A stretch of DNA of 64,000 nucleotides. It comes from Oceanospirillaceae bacterium (GTDB lineage Bacteria > Pseudomonadota > Gammaproteobacteria > Pseudomonadales > Litoribrevibacteraceae). Made by a program: the position numbers and the translations under genes. Every line of letters starts with the position of its first letter. Position 1 is the first letter of the stretch. The notes under the pieces are model-generated. The model was not told the DNA's origin, did not search any database, and was given only the letters and a program-made list of their open reading frames with translations. The DNA is taken from positions 1-64,000 of the forward strand of contig JADFAD010000012.1 of assembly GCA_015665455.1 (NCBI GenBank), written 5' to 3'. Shown here piece by piece: positions 8,527 to 17,564 of this stretch.

Positions 8527-8814
8527 CCTGACTTTTATTTGTTGTTGTGTAGAGTGTCATATGCTAGTTTTTTGACCTCACCTAAAAGTGTTCGGTAGGA
8601 GTTGACCAGAACATAAGGCCACTGTCTATTCTTTAAATACTTTTGTGCATTGTTTGTGTGCTGGTTTGTAGTCTCATACAGACACCTTATTGATTGACGA
8701 TTATGGTGCATTATTTAAGTGTTAGGTTCCACTAGGCTAGTACAAAAAACAGGGAGTACCTGGGTTGTGTTTATGAGGAAACGCGTTGACTTTATTTGGA
8801 GTGAAACGAAATCA
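8527..8814. other. Non-coding spacer between two accessory blocks
   Basis: I see no credible gene on either strand here. The stretch is AT-rich, has no clear terminator for the upstream operon, and only scattered promoter-like hexamers (for example TTGACG near 8694 without a good -10). It lies between the end of the MalM-like gene and the terminator of the reverse-strand Gly/Ala protein. Confidence 0.5.
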
Positions 8815-8842
8815 ATAAAAAAGAGCCGAAGCTCTTTTTTAT
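8815..8842 (-). terminator. Intrinsic terminator of the Gly/Ala-rich small gene
   Basis: AAAAAAGAGC-CGAA-GCTCTTTTTT forms a symmetric hairpin flanked by A and T runs, so it can stop transcripts from either side. It lies 11 bases past the stop of the reverse-strand gene. Confidence 0.8.
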
Positions 8843-8852
8843 TTTGATCAAC

Positions 8853-9113
8853 TTAGTTTGTTGATGTAGCAATAGTTCCAGTGGTGGTCTCTTCTGAGTC
8901 TGATGCGGCAGCAACTGATGCGCCAACAGCTACGGCTGCGGCTCCGATAGCAGCAGCGCCAGCACCTGCAGCACCTGCAGCAGCACCGGCAGCGCCTGCT
9001 GTACCAGCACCAGCACCAGCACCAGCACCAGCACCAGCACCAGCTTCAGCTGCAAAAGATCCTGTAGATAGAGTTAACATTGCTACAAATATAGAAATAA
9101 CTAATTTTTTCAT
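8853..9113 (-). CDS. YjbE/GfcA-like small secreted Gly/Ala-rich protein
   Basis: An 86-residue protein with a clear signal peptide (1-22, ending SFAAE), then a Gly-Ala repeat block (residues about 24-38), an Ala/Gly-rich hydrophobic middle, and a Ser/Thr-rich tail (SEETTTGTIATSTN). E. coli YjbE and GfcA, the first genes of the yjbEFGH and gfc polysaccharide operons, share this design: signal peptide, Ala/Gly/Ser region and Thr-rich end. A YjbH homologue lies 4.6 kb away, which supports the call. The overlapping forward open frame (Ala/Pro repeats) lacks a ribosome site; this reverse frame has AAGGAAA before its ATG and its own terminator. The mature function is not established in any member. 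Confidence 0.7.
   Translation of the reverse strand: MKKLVISIFVAMLTLSTGSFAAEAGAGAGAGAGAGAGTAGAAGAAAGAAGAGAAAIGAAAVAVGASVAAASDSEETTTGTIATSTN
9004..9043. repeat. Tandem hexanucleotide repeat (CCAGCA)n inside the YjbE-like gene
   Basis: About 6.5 uninterrupted copies of CCAGCA encode the Gly-Ala dipeptide run on the reverse strand. Unit changes would add or remove two residues without a frameshift, so length variation of the surface protein is possible. Confidence 0.8.
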
Positions 9114-9150
9114 TATATTTCCTTTCTCTTAAATCGTTAATATCGGCCAA

Positions 9151-9204
9151 TATTAAGGACAAGTCCATGCCTTAATAAAGCTACTACAGCATAATTTATT
9201 AAGG
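9151..9204. promoter_or_regulatory. Candidate operator: three TATTAAGG octamers between divergent polysaccharide genes
   Basis: TATTAAGG occurs at 9151-9158 and 9197-9204 on the plus strand and as its complement at 9170-9177. The first two form an inverted repeat with an 11-base centre that itself holds GGAC/GTCC. It lies in the shared upstream region of the YjbE-like gene and the Wza-like gene. A regulator binding site is an inference. Confidence 0.35.
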
Positions 9205-9358
9205 AATTCCAATTAAATGAATAGATTTTAATGAAAATATTCGATCGTGATTGCATGAGTAGGCACAAACGTTGTAAGTTATGCGGTTCTAAATGGTCGG
9301 GTGCTAGGTTAACTACCGCCCTAATGTTATGGATGTTATTACAAGGGATTGGAAGTAT

Positions 9359-12300
9359 ATGCTTTTTCGTCTGATAATAGGCTTGTTTTTTTCTATTTGG
9401 ATATTTCCTTGTATTTCAATTGCTTCTGTAGCAATACCGCCTCAATATCAGTTGATGTTTCAAGATCTATCTCCAAATGAGAAGGCTAAGGCATTGAAAC
9501 TGCTAGGAAGAAATGGTTCTTCGGGGTTGCGACAGGAGGGACTGTCTGATCCGAGATTGTTTGCTCCAAGGTCGAATTCATATATGCAATATACAGGTGG
9601 TGTTAATAATTCTAAATTAAACCTGACAGGCTCTTACCCTAAGGGACTGCTTCCTTATGAGTATTTGACATCAAACTCTCAGAATGGTGTTTCTTATAGG
9701 ATGTTGAGGGGGGTAGAGGCCGAAAATTCAATTCACCGTGATAGTTATCTAGCTGACTTAATATCTTCTGATTCAGATGCTTTAGATCCATTCAGTAACC
9801 TGAGATCATTTGGTTATGATCTGTTTGCTTCTACCCCAACTACTTTTGCTCCTGCTACTGATATACCTATCCCTAATGAGTATATTGTTGGGCCGGGTGA
9901 TAAATTTGAAATTACTCTGTTCGGGAAAGTTAGTGCGCAACATTCGTTGGTTGTAAATAGAGATGGGAGTATTAATATTCCAAAGCTAGGGTTGATTCGA
10001 GTGGCTGGTCTTGAGTTTCGTGATGCCCGAGAAGTAATTCTCTCTAGAATTAAAAATCAACAGATTGGTGTTTCTGCTGCTATCACCATGGGTGAGTTGA
10101 GGTCAATGCGAGTATTCGTATTGGGTGATGCATGGAAGCCGGGATCCTATACTGTTAGTGCCTTATCGACGATCTCGCATGCAATAATGATGAGTGGTGG
10201 TGTAAAGGAGAGTGGCTCCTTAAGGAAGATTCAGTTAAAGCGTAATGGTGTATTGGTTGTTGAGTTTGATTTGTATGATTTTCTACTGCAAGGGGATACA
10301 TCTAAAGACTTAAAGTTGCTACCGGGTGATGCGGTTTTTATCCCCCCGGTGATGCGAACTGTATCTTTAGCAGGTGAAGTTAACAGGGCAGCTGTTTATG
10401 AGTTGAATGACGAGAAAACTTTAGGGGATATTATTCAACTTGCAGGAGGTTTTAAACCTACTGCTGACAAGACTTATATACAGATTCAGAGAATTGAAAG
10501 CAATGCAAAGCAAGCTTTAATGGATTTTGATGCTTCAGATGCTGAGGAGTTAAATTTAAATGTAGAGTCTGGCGATCGATTGATGGTCTACTCTGTTGTA
10601 GAGCATTTTGAGAAAGTTGTTGAAATTAAGGGGCATGTTAAACGAGAAAGAAAGTATCAATGGTTTAGAGGAATGACAGTTTCTGATGTGTTAGGTGATA
10701 TTTCCATTTTTAAAGATCAAGTTGATCTTCGTTATATTCTCTTAAAACGCATAAGTAAAGAGAATAGGGCTATTGAATTTAGGTCGATAGATTTGGTCCC
10801 TATTATGTTAAACCCTGCTTCTGTTGGGAATATATTATTACAACCAAGAGATGAGTTGACAGTAGTTTCCTTGGGAGAAAATAGGGCTGTTCAGTTAAAG
10901 TCAATTACTGATGAGCTTAAGTATCAGGCTGATGCATTTGATGTGCCGAAACTGGTGGAGGTTCAAGGGGCAGTCAATAATCCTGGGATTTATCCATTCG
11001 TTAACGGTATGAAGTTGTCTGAATTGTTTGGGATTGTGAAGGGGTATGCGCGAAGTGAATTAGAACCATATAATTTATTTGGGGTGATTGAGCGGGTTGA
11101 TCCACAAACTAAAGCTCGTAGTTTTAAAACCTTCTTGCCTTACCGAGTTTTAGTGAATTCAGATGATGTACCTTTGTTACCTGGAGATAGAGTCTTCTTC
11201 TTTGATGAAGAACATATTAGTTACTTATCCTCGGCAGATATTCATGATGTTTTGAAAGGAGAGGAGCCTTCTTCGTTAAAACTGAAAGGTAGTGGGGTTT
11301 TGGTTACTAAAGAGTTAAGAGATAAAACTGATGCAATACTTCATCGAGGTGGTGAATCAGGAGCCATATCTATAGAGGATGGAGGGGGGTTAGCTGGAGC
11401 TAATATTGTCACTGAAGATCAACAAAGCTCTATTACAGGGTTGTGTCGAGGCTTGATTCAGTTGGCAGAGGTTGTAAATAGTGAAGGTGGTAATCGAATT
11501 AAAAGGGCTATTGCAACTCAAGTGACTGCTGACCAATTATCCCTCAAAAACGTTATGAAGTGTCCGGAAATTTATGAACGCTTTCCATACTTGCTACCTA
11601 TATTAATGGAGTATGTTGTGGCTGTGCAGGGAGAGTCTCGAAGCCCTGGGTTGTATCCGTTAGCTGAACCATTAGATACTGGCTTTTTGATCGAGTCGTT
11701 GGGTGGTGTTACTCAGGATGGGGATCTTACGCATGTAGAAGTAGCTAGAGCTCGTCGGCCTGATTTACAGGATGAGATATTTAAAGAGGTGGATTTAGTA
11801 AATAGTAGTCAGCAAGCATACCCTGGTGACATAATTAGTATCAGACCTAAAGAAACACTTGTTGAAAAAGGAGTTGTTCGTTTAATAGGTGAATTTAAGT
11901 ATCCAGGTGTTTATAGCTTTAAGAAAGGTGAAACCTTATCGGAACTTATGAATAGGGCAGGAGGGGTAAATAAAGATGCATATCCTTATGGGGCTGTATT
12001 TACAAGGGAGAGTACCCGAAAATTAGAGCAAAAAGCTTTTCGTCGTGCTGCTGATGAATTGAATAGCTCTCTTTTTACAGCTGTGGCAAGTGGGACATTT
12101 AAATCTTCTGGAGGAGCAGGAGGGATTTCAATGTTACAGAGTTTAACAAAAGAGCTTGAGGAGACAGATGCTTTAGGCCGGATAGTTGTTGAAGCTGATC
12201 CTTCAATTTTAGAGGTAAAGCCTGAATTAGATATAAAACTAGAGGTGGGTGATGCATTGTTTATGCCAAAAAGAACTAGGACGGTATCTGTTGTAGGGCA

Positions 12301-12610
12301 GGTGTTGAACGCAGGGACGTTATTATTTGATCCTAGTTTTGATGCTGTTGAGTATTTAGAGCAGTCGGGTGGCTACAATGATTCAGCTGACGAGGATAGA
12401 GTTTTTGTAGTGTTGCCTAATGGAACTGCTCGAAGTCTTGAGTTATCTTGGTGGGGGTATAAGCCGACTAATATTCCTCCTGGATCAACAATTATTGTTC
12501 CTCGTGATACGCGACCCGTTAACTGGTTATTACTTACGCAGAGTGTTACTGATATAGCCTCTAAACTTGCAATTACAGCTGCGTCACTTGCTACATTGTC
12601 TAGTGACTAA
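9359..12610 (+). CDS. Giant Wza-like polysaccharide export protein with multiple SLBB domains
   Basis: Wza-family proteins form the outer-membrane/periplasmic channel for capsule or exopolysaccharide export. The protein starts with a signal peptide (MLFRLIIGLFFSIWIF...), which is why I prefer the ATG at 9359 over 9329. A Poly_export domain follows at about 175-260 (EYIVGPGDKFEITLFGKV and DGSINIPKLG), then a series of SLBB-type beta-grasp units, seen as repeated V-x-G-x-V-x-x-P-G-x-Y-x-L patterns near 265, 340, 430, 545, 760, 850 and 975, many ending in a GDxxxIP-like strand. At about 1083 residues it is nearly three times E. coli Wza (379). No lipobox is seen, so it may not be a lipoprotein. 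It heads the forward polysaccharide operon. Confidence 0.85.
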   Translation: MLFRLIIGLFFSIWIFPCISIASVAIPPQYQLMFQDLSPNEKAKALKLLGRNGSSGLRQEGLSDPRLFAPRSNSYMQYTGGVNNSKLNLTGSYPKGLLPYEYLTSNSQNGVSYRMLRGVEAENSIHRDSYLADLISSDSDALDPFSNLRSFGYDLFASTPTTFAPATDIPIPNEYIVGPGDKFEITLFGKVSAQHSLVVNRDGSINIPKLGLIRVAGLEFRDAREVILSRIKNQQIGVSAAITMGELRSMRVFVLGDAWKPGSYTVSALSTISHAIMMSGGVKESGSLRKIQLKRNGVLVVEFDLYDFLLQGDTSKDLKLLPGDAVFIPPVMRTVSLAGEVNRAAVYELNDEKTLGDIIQLAGGFKPTADKTYIQIQRIESNAKQALMDFDASDAEELNLNVESGDRLMVYSVVEHFEKVVEIKGHVKRERKYQWFRGMTVSDVLGDISIFKDQVDLRYILLKRISKENRAIEFRSIDLVPIMLNPASVGNILLQPRDELTVVSLGENRAVQLKSITDELKYQADAFDVPKLVEVQGAVNNPGIYPFVNGMKLSELFGIVKGYARSELEPYNLFGVIERVDPQTKARSFKTFLPYRVLVNSDDVPLLPGDRVFFFDEEHISYLSSADIHDVLKGEEPSSLKLKGSGVLVTKELRDKTDAILHRGGESGAISIEDGGGLAGANIVTEDQQSSITGLCRGLIQLAEVVNSEGGNRIKRAIATQVTADQLSLKNVMKCPEIYERFPYLLPILMEYVVAVQGESRSPGLYPLAEPLDTGFLIESLGGVTQDGDLTHVEVARARRPDLQDEIFKEVDLVNSSQQAYPGDIISIRPKETLVEKGVVRLIGEFKYPGVYSFKKGETLSELMNRAGGVNKDAYPYGAVFTRESTRKLEQKAFRRAADELNSSLFTAVASGTFKSSGGAGGISMLQSLTKELEETDALGRIVVEADPSILEVKPELDIKLEVGDALFMPKRTRTVSVVGQVLNAGTLLFDPSFDAVEYLEQSGGYNDSADEDRVFVVLPNGTARSLELSWWGYKPTNIPPGSTIIVPRDTRPVNWLLLTQSVTDIASKLAITAASLATLSSD

Positions 12611-12637
12611 CCAAACTGAATTTTTTACTATTAAATT

Positions 12638-13582
12638 ATGAATAAATTAATGACACCAGATAAACAGGCTGAACTAAAAACAAAAGAGGTTGACTTGCTT
12701 GAGTTGTTACAGGCTGTTTGGGTGCAAAAAATAAAAGTTGTTATAATTGTTTTTGTTTTCTCTGTGATTTCTGTTGTTTTTGCGATGTCGAAACCTGACA
12801 TCTATAGGTCTCAAGTTTTATTGGTTGCTGCGGATCATCAAGCTTCACGTGGTGGGTTGTCAGCGCTATCTGGTCAATTTGGTGGTCTGGCTTCTCTGGC
12901 TGGAGTTGATTTTGGTGGAGGAGGTGGAGGCGTTACTGAGGCGCTTGCTATTTTAAAATCTCGCCACTTTATAGTTAACTTTGTACGAGATAATGATTTA
13001 CTTGTTCCTTTATTTGCATATAAGCCAGTGAGGTTTTCAAAGTTAGTTAAGATAGATCCTAAAGTTTATAATGAGCAAGAAGGTACTTGGGTTAGAGATA
13101 TAAGTCCTCCTTACACGAAAGGACCGACTGATTGGGAGATATATAAGTCGTTTTCTAGAGTGTATTCCGTTAATCAAGACAAAGGAACAGGAATGATTCT
13201 TCTATCTGTCGAGTGGTATGACCCTGTTCAGGCACAGCAGTGGGTTTCTTTATTGGTCGAGAAGATAAATTCTCGTATGAAGAATAGAGATGTTGCTGAG
13301 GCTAGGAAAAGTATTCAGTTTTTGCGTGATAAACTGCAGGAGACAAGTTTGGTGGATCTACATGAGTCTTTGTATGGTTTGATTGAGGCTCAGGCTAAAA
13401 CTATTATGCTGGCAGAGGTTCGTGAAGAATATGCTTTTCGAACTATTGATCCTGCTGTTGTTCCTCTTGAGAAGTCCAAACCGAAGCGAGCATTAATTTG
13501 TGTCTTAGGTGCCTTAATGGGTGGTGTGTTCGGTGTTTTCTGGGCCTTGTTTTCCTATTTTGGGGGACGTAGAAAAAGTTAA
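12638..13582 (+). CDS. Wzz-type polysaccharide co-polymerase (chain-length determinant), no kinase domain
   Basis: An inner-membrane protein with two membrane helices bracketing a periplasmic domain, the Wzz/PCP layout. The first helix is at about 33-50 (VVIIVFVFSVISVVFA) and the second at about 287-307, preceded by a Pro-rich VPLEKSKPKR motif. A Gly/Leu-rich segment at about 72-98, with a GGGGG run, is a known feature of these proteins near the membrane. The C-terminal Wzc tyrosine-kinase domain is missing: the protein ends just after the second helix with a few basic residues. It lies 27 bases after the exporter gene, its expected partner. An ATG four codons downstream is an alternative start. 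Confidence 0.85.
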   Translation: MNKLMTPDKQAELKTKEVDLLELLQAVWVQKIKVVIIVFVFSVISVVFAMSKPDIYRSQVLLVAADHQASRGGLSALSGQFGGLASLAGVDFGGGGGGVTEALAILKSRHFIVNFVRDNDLLVPLFAYKPVRFSKLVKIDPKVYNEQEGTWVRDISPPYTKGPTDWEIYKSFSRVYSVNQDKGTGMILLSVEWYDPVQAQQWVSLLVEKINSRMKNRDVAEARKSIQFLRDKLQETSLVDLHESLYGLIEAQAKTIMLAEVREEYAFRTIDPAVVPLEKSKPKRALICVLGALMGGVFGVFWALFSYFGGRRKS

Positions 13583-13686
13583 TAGAGTAAAAGTTAGCTA
13601 TATAGGTGCTGAGGGTAGCAAGCTTATCAATTGTCTTCTCTAAGTTAGGGAGTTCTAAAGGATATGATTAAATAGGATGTATTGTT

Positions 13687-15822
13687 TTGAAAGGGAACTT
13701 GTCTACTAGGGGGGTGAAGTGCCTTAGAATGGTTGTTTCAGTTATTCTTGCTTCTATTTCTTTTTGTTTATATTCCACCTCTTTGCTTGCTAATGGATAC
13801 GGCTCTCTTGTTGAGGCTCCTGTTTTGTTCACTCATTCTGATTTTGGGGGGGTTGGCTTACTTCAGGTACCTTCGGCTCGAATGGCTCCCGATGGTAGTT
13901 TTAATGTAAATTTCTCTCATGTATCTCCATATAATAGAACATCTATCTCGGCTCAAGTATTACCTTGGTTAGAGGGGACTGTTCGATATACGGCTATTAC
14001 GAATAGAAAGTACGGTTCAGAAGAGTTTTCTGGTGATCAAACTTATAAAGATAGGGGGTTTGATATTAAAATCAGTCTAATGAATGAGGTGAGGTATCTC
14101 CCTGAGGTTTCATTGGCATTGCATGATTTTGCCGGTACAGGCTTATTTAGTTCTGAGTTCTTAGTGGGTTCTAAACGATATTTTGATTGGGATTTTACTC
14201 TTGGGCTTGCTTGGGGGAATGGTGGAGCAGGTGGTGGAATTAGAAACCCCTTTTCTGTTTTAAGTTCGAAGTTTGATGTTCGTGATTCGGATTCAGGTGA
14301 GGGTGGGGATGTTACCTTTGGGAATTACTTCTCCGGTGAAGAAGTGGCTTTAATAGGAGGGGTTGAGTATTCACCTTTGGGGGTAGATTGGTCGTTCAAG
14401 GTTGAGTTGGATGGAAATGATTATGCTCATGAAGGTCTAGGTAATCGATTAAGTCAAGCTAGTCCTATTAATTTTGGAGTTGTGTATCGCTTGAGTGATT
14501 TGTTTCGTTTGCAGTTTGGTTTAGAGCGAGGAGATACATTAATGGCTGGTATTCAGATGGGAATGAATTTTGGTTCTGAGTATGCTTTGATGCCAAAGTT
14601 TGATATACCACCAAAGAAAATAAATCCAAATTTTAATGATAGAAGAGGGTTGGTGGATGCGGTCAACAAAGAGGGGGGGAGAATTCAAAAAATCCTTAAA
14701 GAGGAGGGAGTAGTAATCGATGCGATTGAAGCAACAGATAGTCAGTTGACAGTTTATGCTAGGCAGAATCGATTTAGAGATCAGGCGAGAGCTGTAAGTA
14801 GGGCGACTCGTAGTTTAATTAATCAGTTGCCCATTACGCTGTCTAGTGTGCGGTATATCAATCGTGAAAAGACGCTTAACACTAATGAGGTATTGGTTTA
14901 CGTTGAGCCATTTAAGAGAGCGGTGGAAGATAAAATACAAGCCGGATATGTAGAGCCTTACATGATGATGGATGAGGCTCCAATAGAAATATCAGAAGAC
15001 GCTACTCTTTTGGCTAATTACCCTGCTTTTAACTGGCGTATACGACCGGTGTTGTCGCCCAGCTTTGGTGCGCCTGAGTCTTTTGTTATTTATAAGTTAT
15101 GGTTAAAACTTGCTTCTGAAGTCCAGGTTACAGAAAGGTTGAGCATAAATAACGTATTTAGTATAAATATTCATAATAATTACGATGAGCTAGATCAGCC
15201 TTCAGACTCTCTTTTACCTCATGTTCGTTCTGATGTTAAGGAGTATGCGAAAGAGGGAGATAATAGCATACAACGAATGCAAATGGATTATATTTGGAAG
15301 GTTTATGAATCAACATATTCTCGATTCTCTGCCGGTATATTTGAGAGTATGTATGGTGGTGTTGGAGCAGAGTTTTTGTACAAACCTATAAAGAATCGGT
15401 TGGGGGTGGGTTTGGATGTAAATTATGTTAAGCAGCGCGATTTTGATCAGTTATTTGATTTTAGAAGTTACAATGTAGCCACTGGGCATCTTACAATGTA
15501 TTATGACACTCCGATTAAAAATACATCAGTTAAGTTAAGTGTTGGCCGTTATTTAGCAAAAGACATTGGTGGTACTATTGATTTAAGTAGGCACTTTAAG
15601 AGTGGAGTTGTACTTGGTGGTTGGGCTACCTTTACAGATGTTTCCTCTGAAGAGTTTGGTGAGGGAAGCTTTGATAAGGGTATCTATATAAAGTTTCCAT
15701 TGGATCTTTTCTTTGTTGAATCCCGTAAGGACAGTTTAATGGCTTCTTGGCGCCCGCTTACCAGAGATGGAGGCCAGAAACTAAGTGTGGGTAACCAATT
15801 GTATGGATTGGTTAATAGGTAA
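13687..15822 (+). CDS. yjbH: YjbH/GfcD-family exopolysaccharide outer-membrane protein
   Basis: YjbH-like proteins are large predicted outer-membrane barrels required for export or assembly of certain exopolysaccharides. Here 711 residues begin with a basic segment and a signal helix (about 15-36). The start region has the family feature F-G-G-V-G-L-L-Q-V-P-S-A-R-M-A-P-D-G (about 54-71), followed by barrel-like strands, a soluble middle domain with GRIQKILKEEGVVIDAIE (about 330-348), and a second strand-rich half ending in a Tyr-rich C terminus. The start is a TTG at 13687; an ATG at 13729 is a possible alternative. YjbF and YjbG homologues are not beside it, unlike in E. coli. Its presence with the YjbE-like gene marks the locus as yjb/gfc-related. 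Confidence 0.8.
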   Translation: MKGNLSTRGVKCLRMVVSVILASISFCLYSTSLLANGYGSLVEAPVLFTHSDFGGVGLLQVPSARMAPDGSFNVNFSHVSPYNRTSISAQVLPWLEGTVRYTAITNRKYGSEEFSGDQTYKDRGFDIKISLMNEVRYLPEVSLALHDFAGTGLFSSEFLVGSKRYFDWDFTLGLAWGNGGAGGGIRNPFSVLSSKFDVRDSDSGEGGDVTFGNYFSGEEVALIGGVEYSPLGVDWSFKVELDGNDYAHEGLGNRLSQASPINFGVVYRLSDLFRLQFGLERGDTLMAGIQMGMNFGSEYALMPKFDIPPKKINPNFNDRRGLVDAVNKEGGRIQKILKEEGVVIDAIEATDSQLTVYARQNRFRDQARAVSRATRSLINQLPITLSSVRYINREKTLNTNEVLVYVEPFKRAVEDKIQAGYVEPYMMMDEAPIEISEDATLLANYPAFNWRIRPVLSPSFGAPESFVIYKLWLKLASEVQVTERLSINNVFSINIHNNYDELDQPSDSLLPHVRSDVKEYAKEGDNSIQRMQMDYIWKVYESTYSRFSAGIFESMYGGVGAEFLYKPIKNRLGVGLDVNYVKQRDFDQLFDFRSYNVATGHLTMYYDTPIKNTSVKLSVGRYLAKDIGGTIDLSRHFKSGVVLGGWATFTDVSSEEFGEGSFDKGIYIKFPLDLFFVESRKDSLMASWRPLTRDGGQKLSVGNQLYGLVNR

Positions 15823-15873
15823 TTATTAAGTTGGCTTTTTAAACTTATTGGTTGGGTTGTATTGTAAGTGATA

Positions 15874-17532
15874 ATGAATATTACATCAGGAAAAAATGTA
15901 GTTGTTATACCTGCTAGGGGAGGCTCAAAAGGTATTCCTAGGAAAAATTTGCGGCCAGTTGCTGGCTTTCCAATGATTTATTATAGCATTAATGCTGCAC
16001 TAAATGCGCGGAGTATATCCAGAGTTATCGTTACAACAGAAGATGAAGAAATAGCTCTGTTTTCAGAGAGATTTGGGGCTGAAGTAATCATGCGACCACC
16101 TGATTTAGCTGATGATGTAATTCCCCTTGATCCAGTTATTTTGCATGCGGTAACTGAGGCAGAGGAGGAGAATAATGAAGAATATCATATCGTTGTTACT
16201 GTCCAGCCAACTTCACCTCTGATTCAGAGTTTTGATATAGATACTGTTGTTGAAAAGATAAAGAATGATGACTTAGATACTGCTCAAACAGTTGTTGATG
16301 ATAGGCATCTTTGTTGGACTGTCCAAGATGGCAAGGCTTCTCCTTTATATAATAAAAGAGTCAATAGACAGCTTTTACCTGTGAACTATAGGGAAACAGG
16401 GGCTGTTATTGGGTGTACAAGAGGTCAGATAGATACTGGGAGTCGTATAGGAAAAAAAGTGGGACTGGTTGAGGTTCCACAGAATAGAAGTTTTGATATT
16501 GATTCCTTTTCTGATTTGTTTTTATGTGAGGCGATGTTAAATAGAAAGAAAATAGTTTTTACTGTTATTGGCCATTCTGCTGTAGGTTTAGGGCATGCTT
16601 TTAGGGCTGTTATGCTGGCTCATGAACTAGTTAACTATGAATTGTTGTTTATATGTGATGAGCAAAGTGATTTGGCAATTAATTATATCCGAGAGCAGAA
16701 TTACAATGTTCTAGTTTGCCCAAATGGTTGTGAACATTTGGCGACTGCAGTAATAGAACAGAATGCTGATATGGTCATAAATGATATCTTAGATACAGAA
16801 AAAGCATATATAGAATCAATAAAACAGCATGATATTAAAGTTGTAAATTTTGAAGACTTAGGTTCAGGCGCGGTTGTTTCTGACTTAGTGGTGAATGCTT
16901 TGTACCCGGATGTTATTAAGTCTAGTCATATTCTTTCTGGCGAGAAATACTTCTGTGTTAGGGATGAGTTTCTTTATATAAACAGAAGAGAGCGAACTGA
17001 TAGTGTACAAAGGGTGTTGTTGACTTTTGGTGGTGTTGATGAAGGGAATTTAACTACACGAGTTCTATCTTCGATCTATGATTTTTGTCATGAAAGAGAA
17101 ATTGAAGTCGTTATCGTTCTTGGTCCTGGTTTTGAGAATAAGAACGCTCTCGAGAGCTACATGAGTGGTATTAAAACTCTCAGAGTTAAAGTTTATGATA
17201 AAACTAAGCGTATATCTGATTTGATGAACTCTGCAGATATTGCTGTTACTTCTGGAGGGCGGACAGTATTAGAACTTGCTTCTTTAGAAGTTCCTACAAT
17301 TGTTATTTGCCAAAATAAGAGGGAGACTACTCACTCTTTTGCCTCTAGTAGAAATGGTGTTTTGAATTTAGGCTATAGAGGGGATGTCTCAAGAGAGGAT
17401 ATCCTAAGTGCTTTTGATAAAATGGTAAATGATAATAATTTTAGATCTGAAATGTCACTCAGGATGGCGGCTTTGGATTTGACACTCGGAAAGCAACGAG
17501 TAATTAAAAAGTTAGTGTCTTTAATTAAATAG
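15874..17532 (+). CDS. Fused NeuA/PseF-type cytidylyltransferase and PseG-type hydrolase
   Basis: Residues about 8-225 are a CMP-nonulosonate cytidylyltransferase: VVVIPARGGSKGIPRKNLRP nucleotide-binding start, QPTSPL, RETGAV and FDIDSFSD. Residues about 230-552 are a GT-B-like PseG/SpsG domain with GLGHAFR near its start (PseG His motif), LLTFGGVDEGN, and TSGGRTVLELASLEVPT for nucleotide binding. In pseudaminic acid synthesis PseG removes UDP from the 2,4-diacetamido sugar and PseF activates the finished acid, so one polypeptide joins two non-consecutive steps; the NeuB-like gene just downstream would do the step between. The ATG at 15874 is preferred over an in-frame GTG two codons earlier. 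Which nonulosonic acid is made cannot be told from sequence. Confidence 0.85.
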   Translation: MNITSGKNVVVIPARGGSKGIPRKNLRPVAGFPMIYYSINAALNARSISRVIVTTEDEEIALFSERFGAEVIMRPPDLADDVIPLDPVILHAVTEAEEENNEEYHIVVTVQPTSPLIQSFDIDTVVEKIKNDDLDTAQTVVDDRHLCWTVQDGKASPLYNKRVNRQLLPVNYRETGAVIGCTRGQIDTGSRIGKKVGLVEVPQNRSFDIDSFSDLFLCEAMLNRKKIVFTVIGHSAVGLGHAFRAVMLAHELVNYELLFICDEQSDLAINYIREQNYNVLVCPNGCEHLATAVIEQNADMVINDILDTEKAYIESIKQHDIKVVNFEDLGSGAVVSDLVVNALYPDVIKSSHILSGEKYFCVRDEFLYINRRERTDSVQRVLLTFGGVDEGNLTTRVLSSIYDFCHEREIEVVIVLGPGFENKNALESYMSGIKTLRVKVYDKTKRISDLMNSADIAVTSGGRTVLELASLEVPTIVICQNKRETTHSFASSRNGVLNLGYRGDVSREDILSAFDKMVNDNNFRSEMSLRMAALDLTLGKQRVIKKLVSLIK

Positions 17533-17564
17533 CGTCATTAATTACATAGAGTAGGACTAATATT

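Noticed and set aside
8881-9132. Forward open frame of Ala/Pro repeats over the YjbE-like gene
   Set aside because: It is the mirror of the Gly/Ala coding repeat, lacks a ribosome site and signal peptide, and runs against the terminator and start context of the reverse-strand gene.
9262-9280. Possible sigma-54 promoter (GGCAC-N5-TTGT) before the Wza-like gene
   Set aside because: The essential -12 GC is GT, and no enhancer-type dyad matching it was found.
9313-9320. Reverse-strand ops/JUMPstart-like GGCGGTAG before the polysaccharide genes
   Set aside because: Only eight bases match, it is on the strand facing the small yjbE-like gene and about 200 bases upstream of it, and the rest of the JUMPstart pattern is missing.
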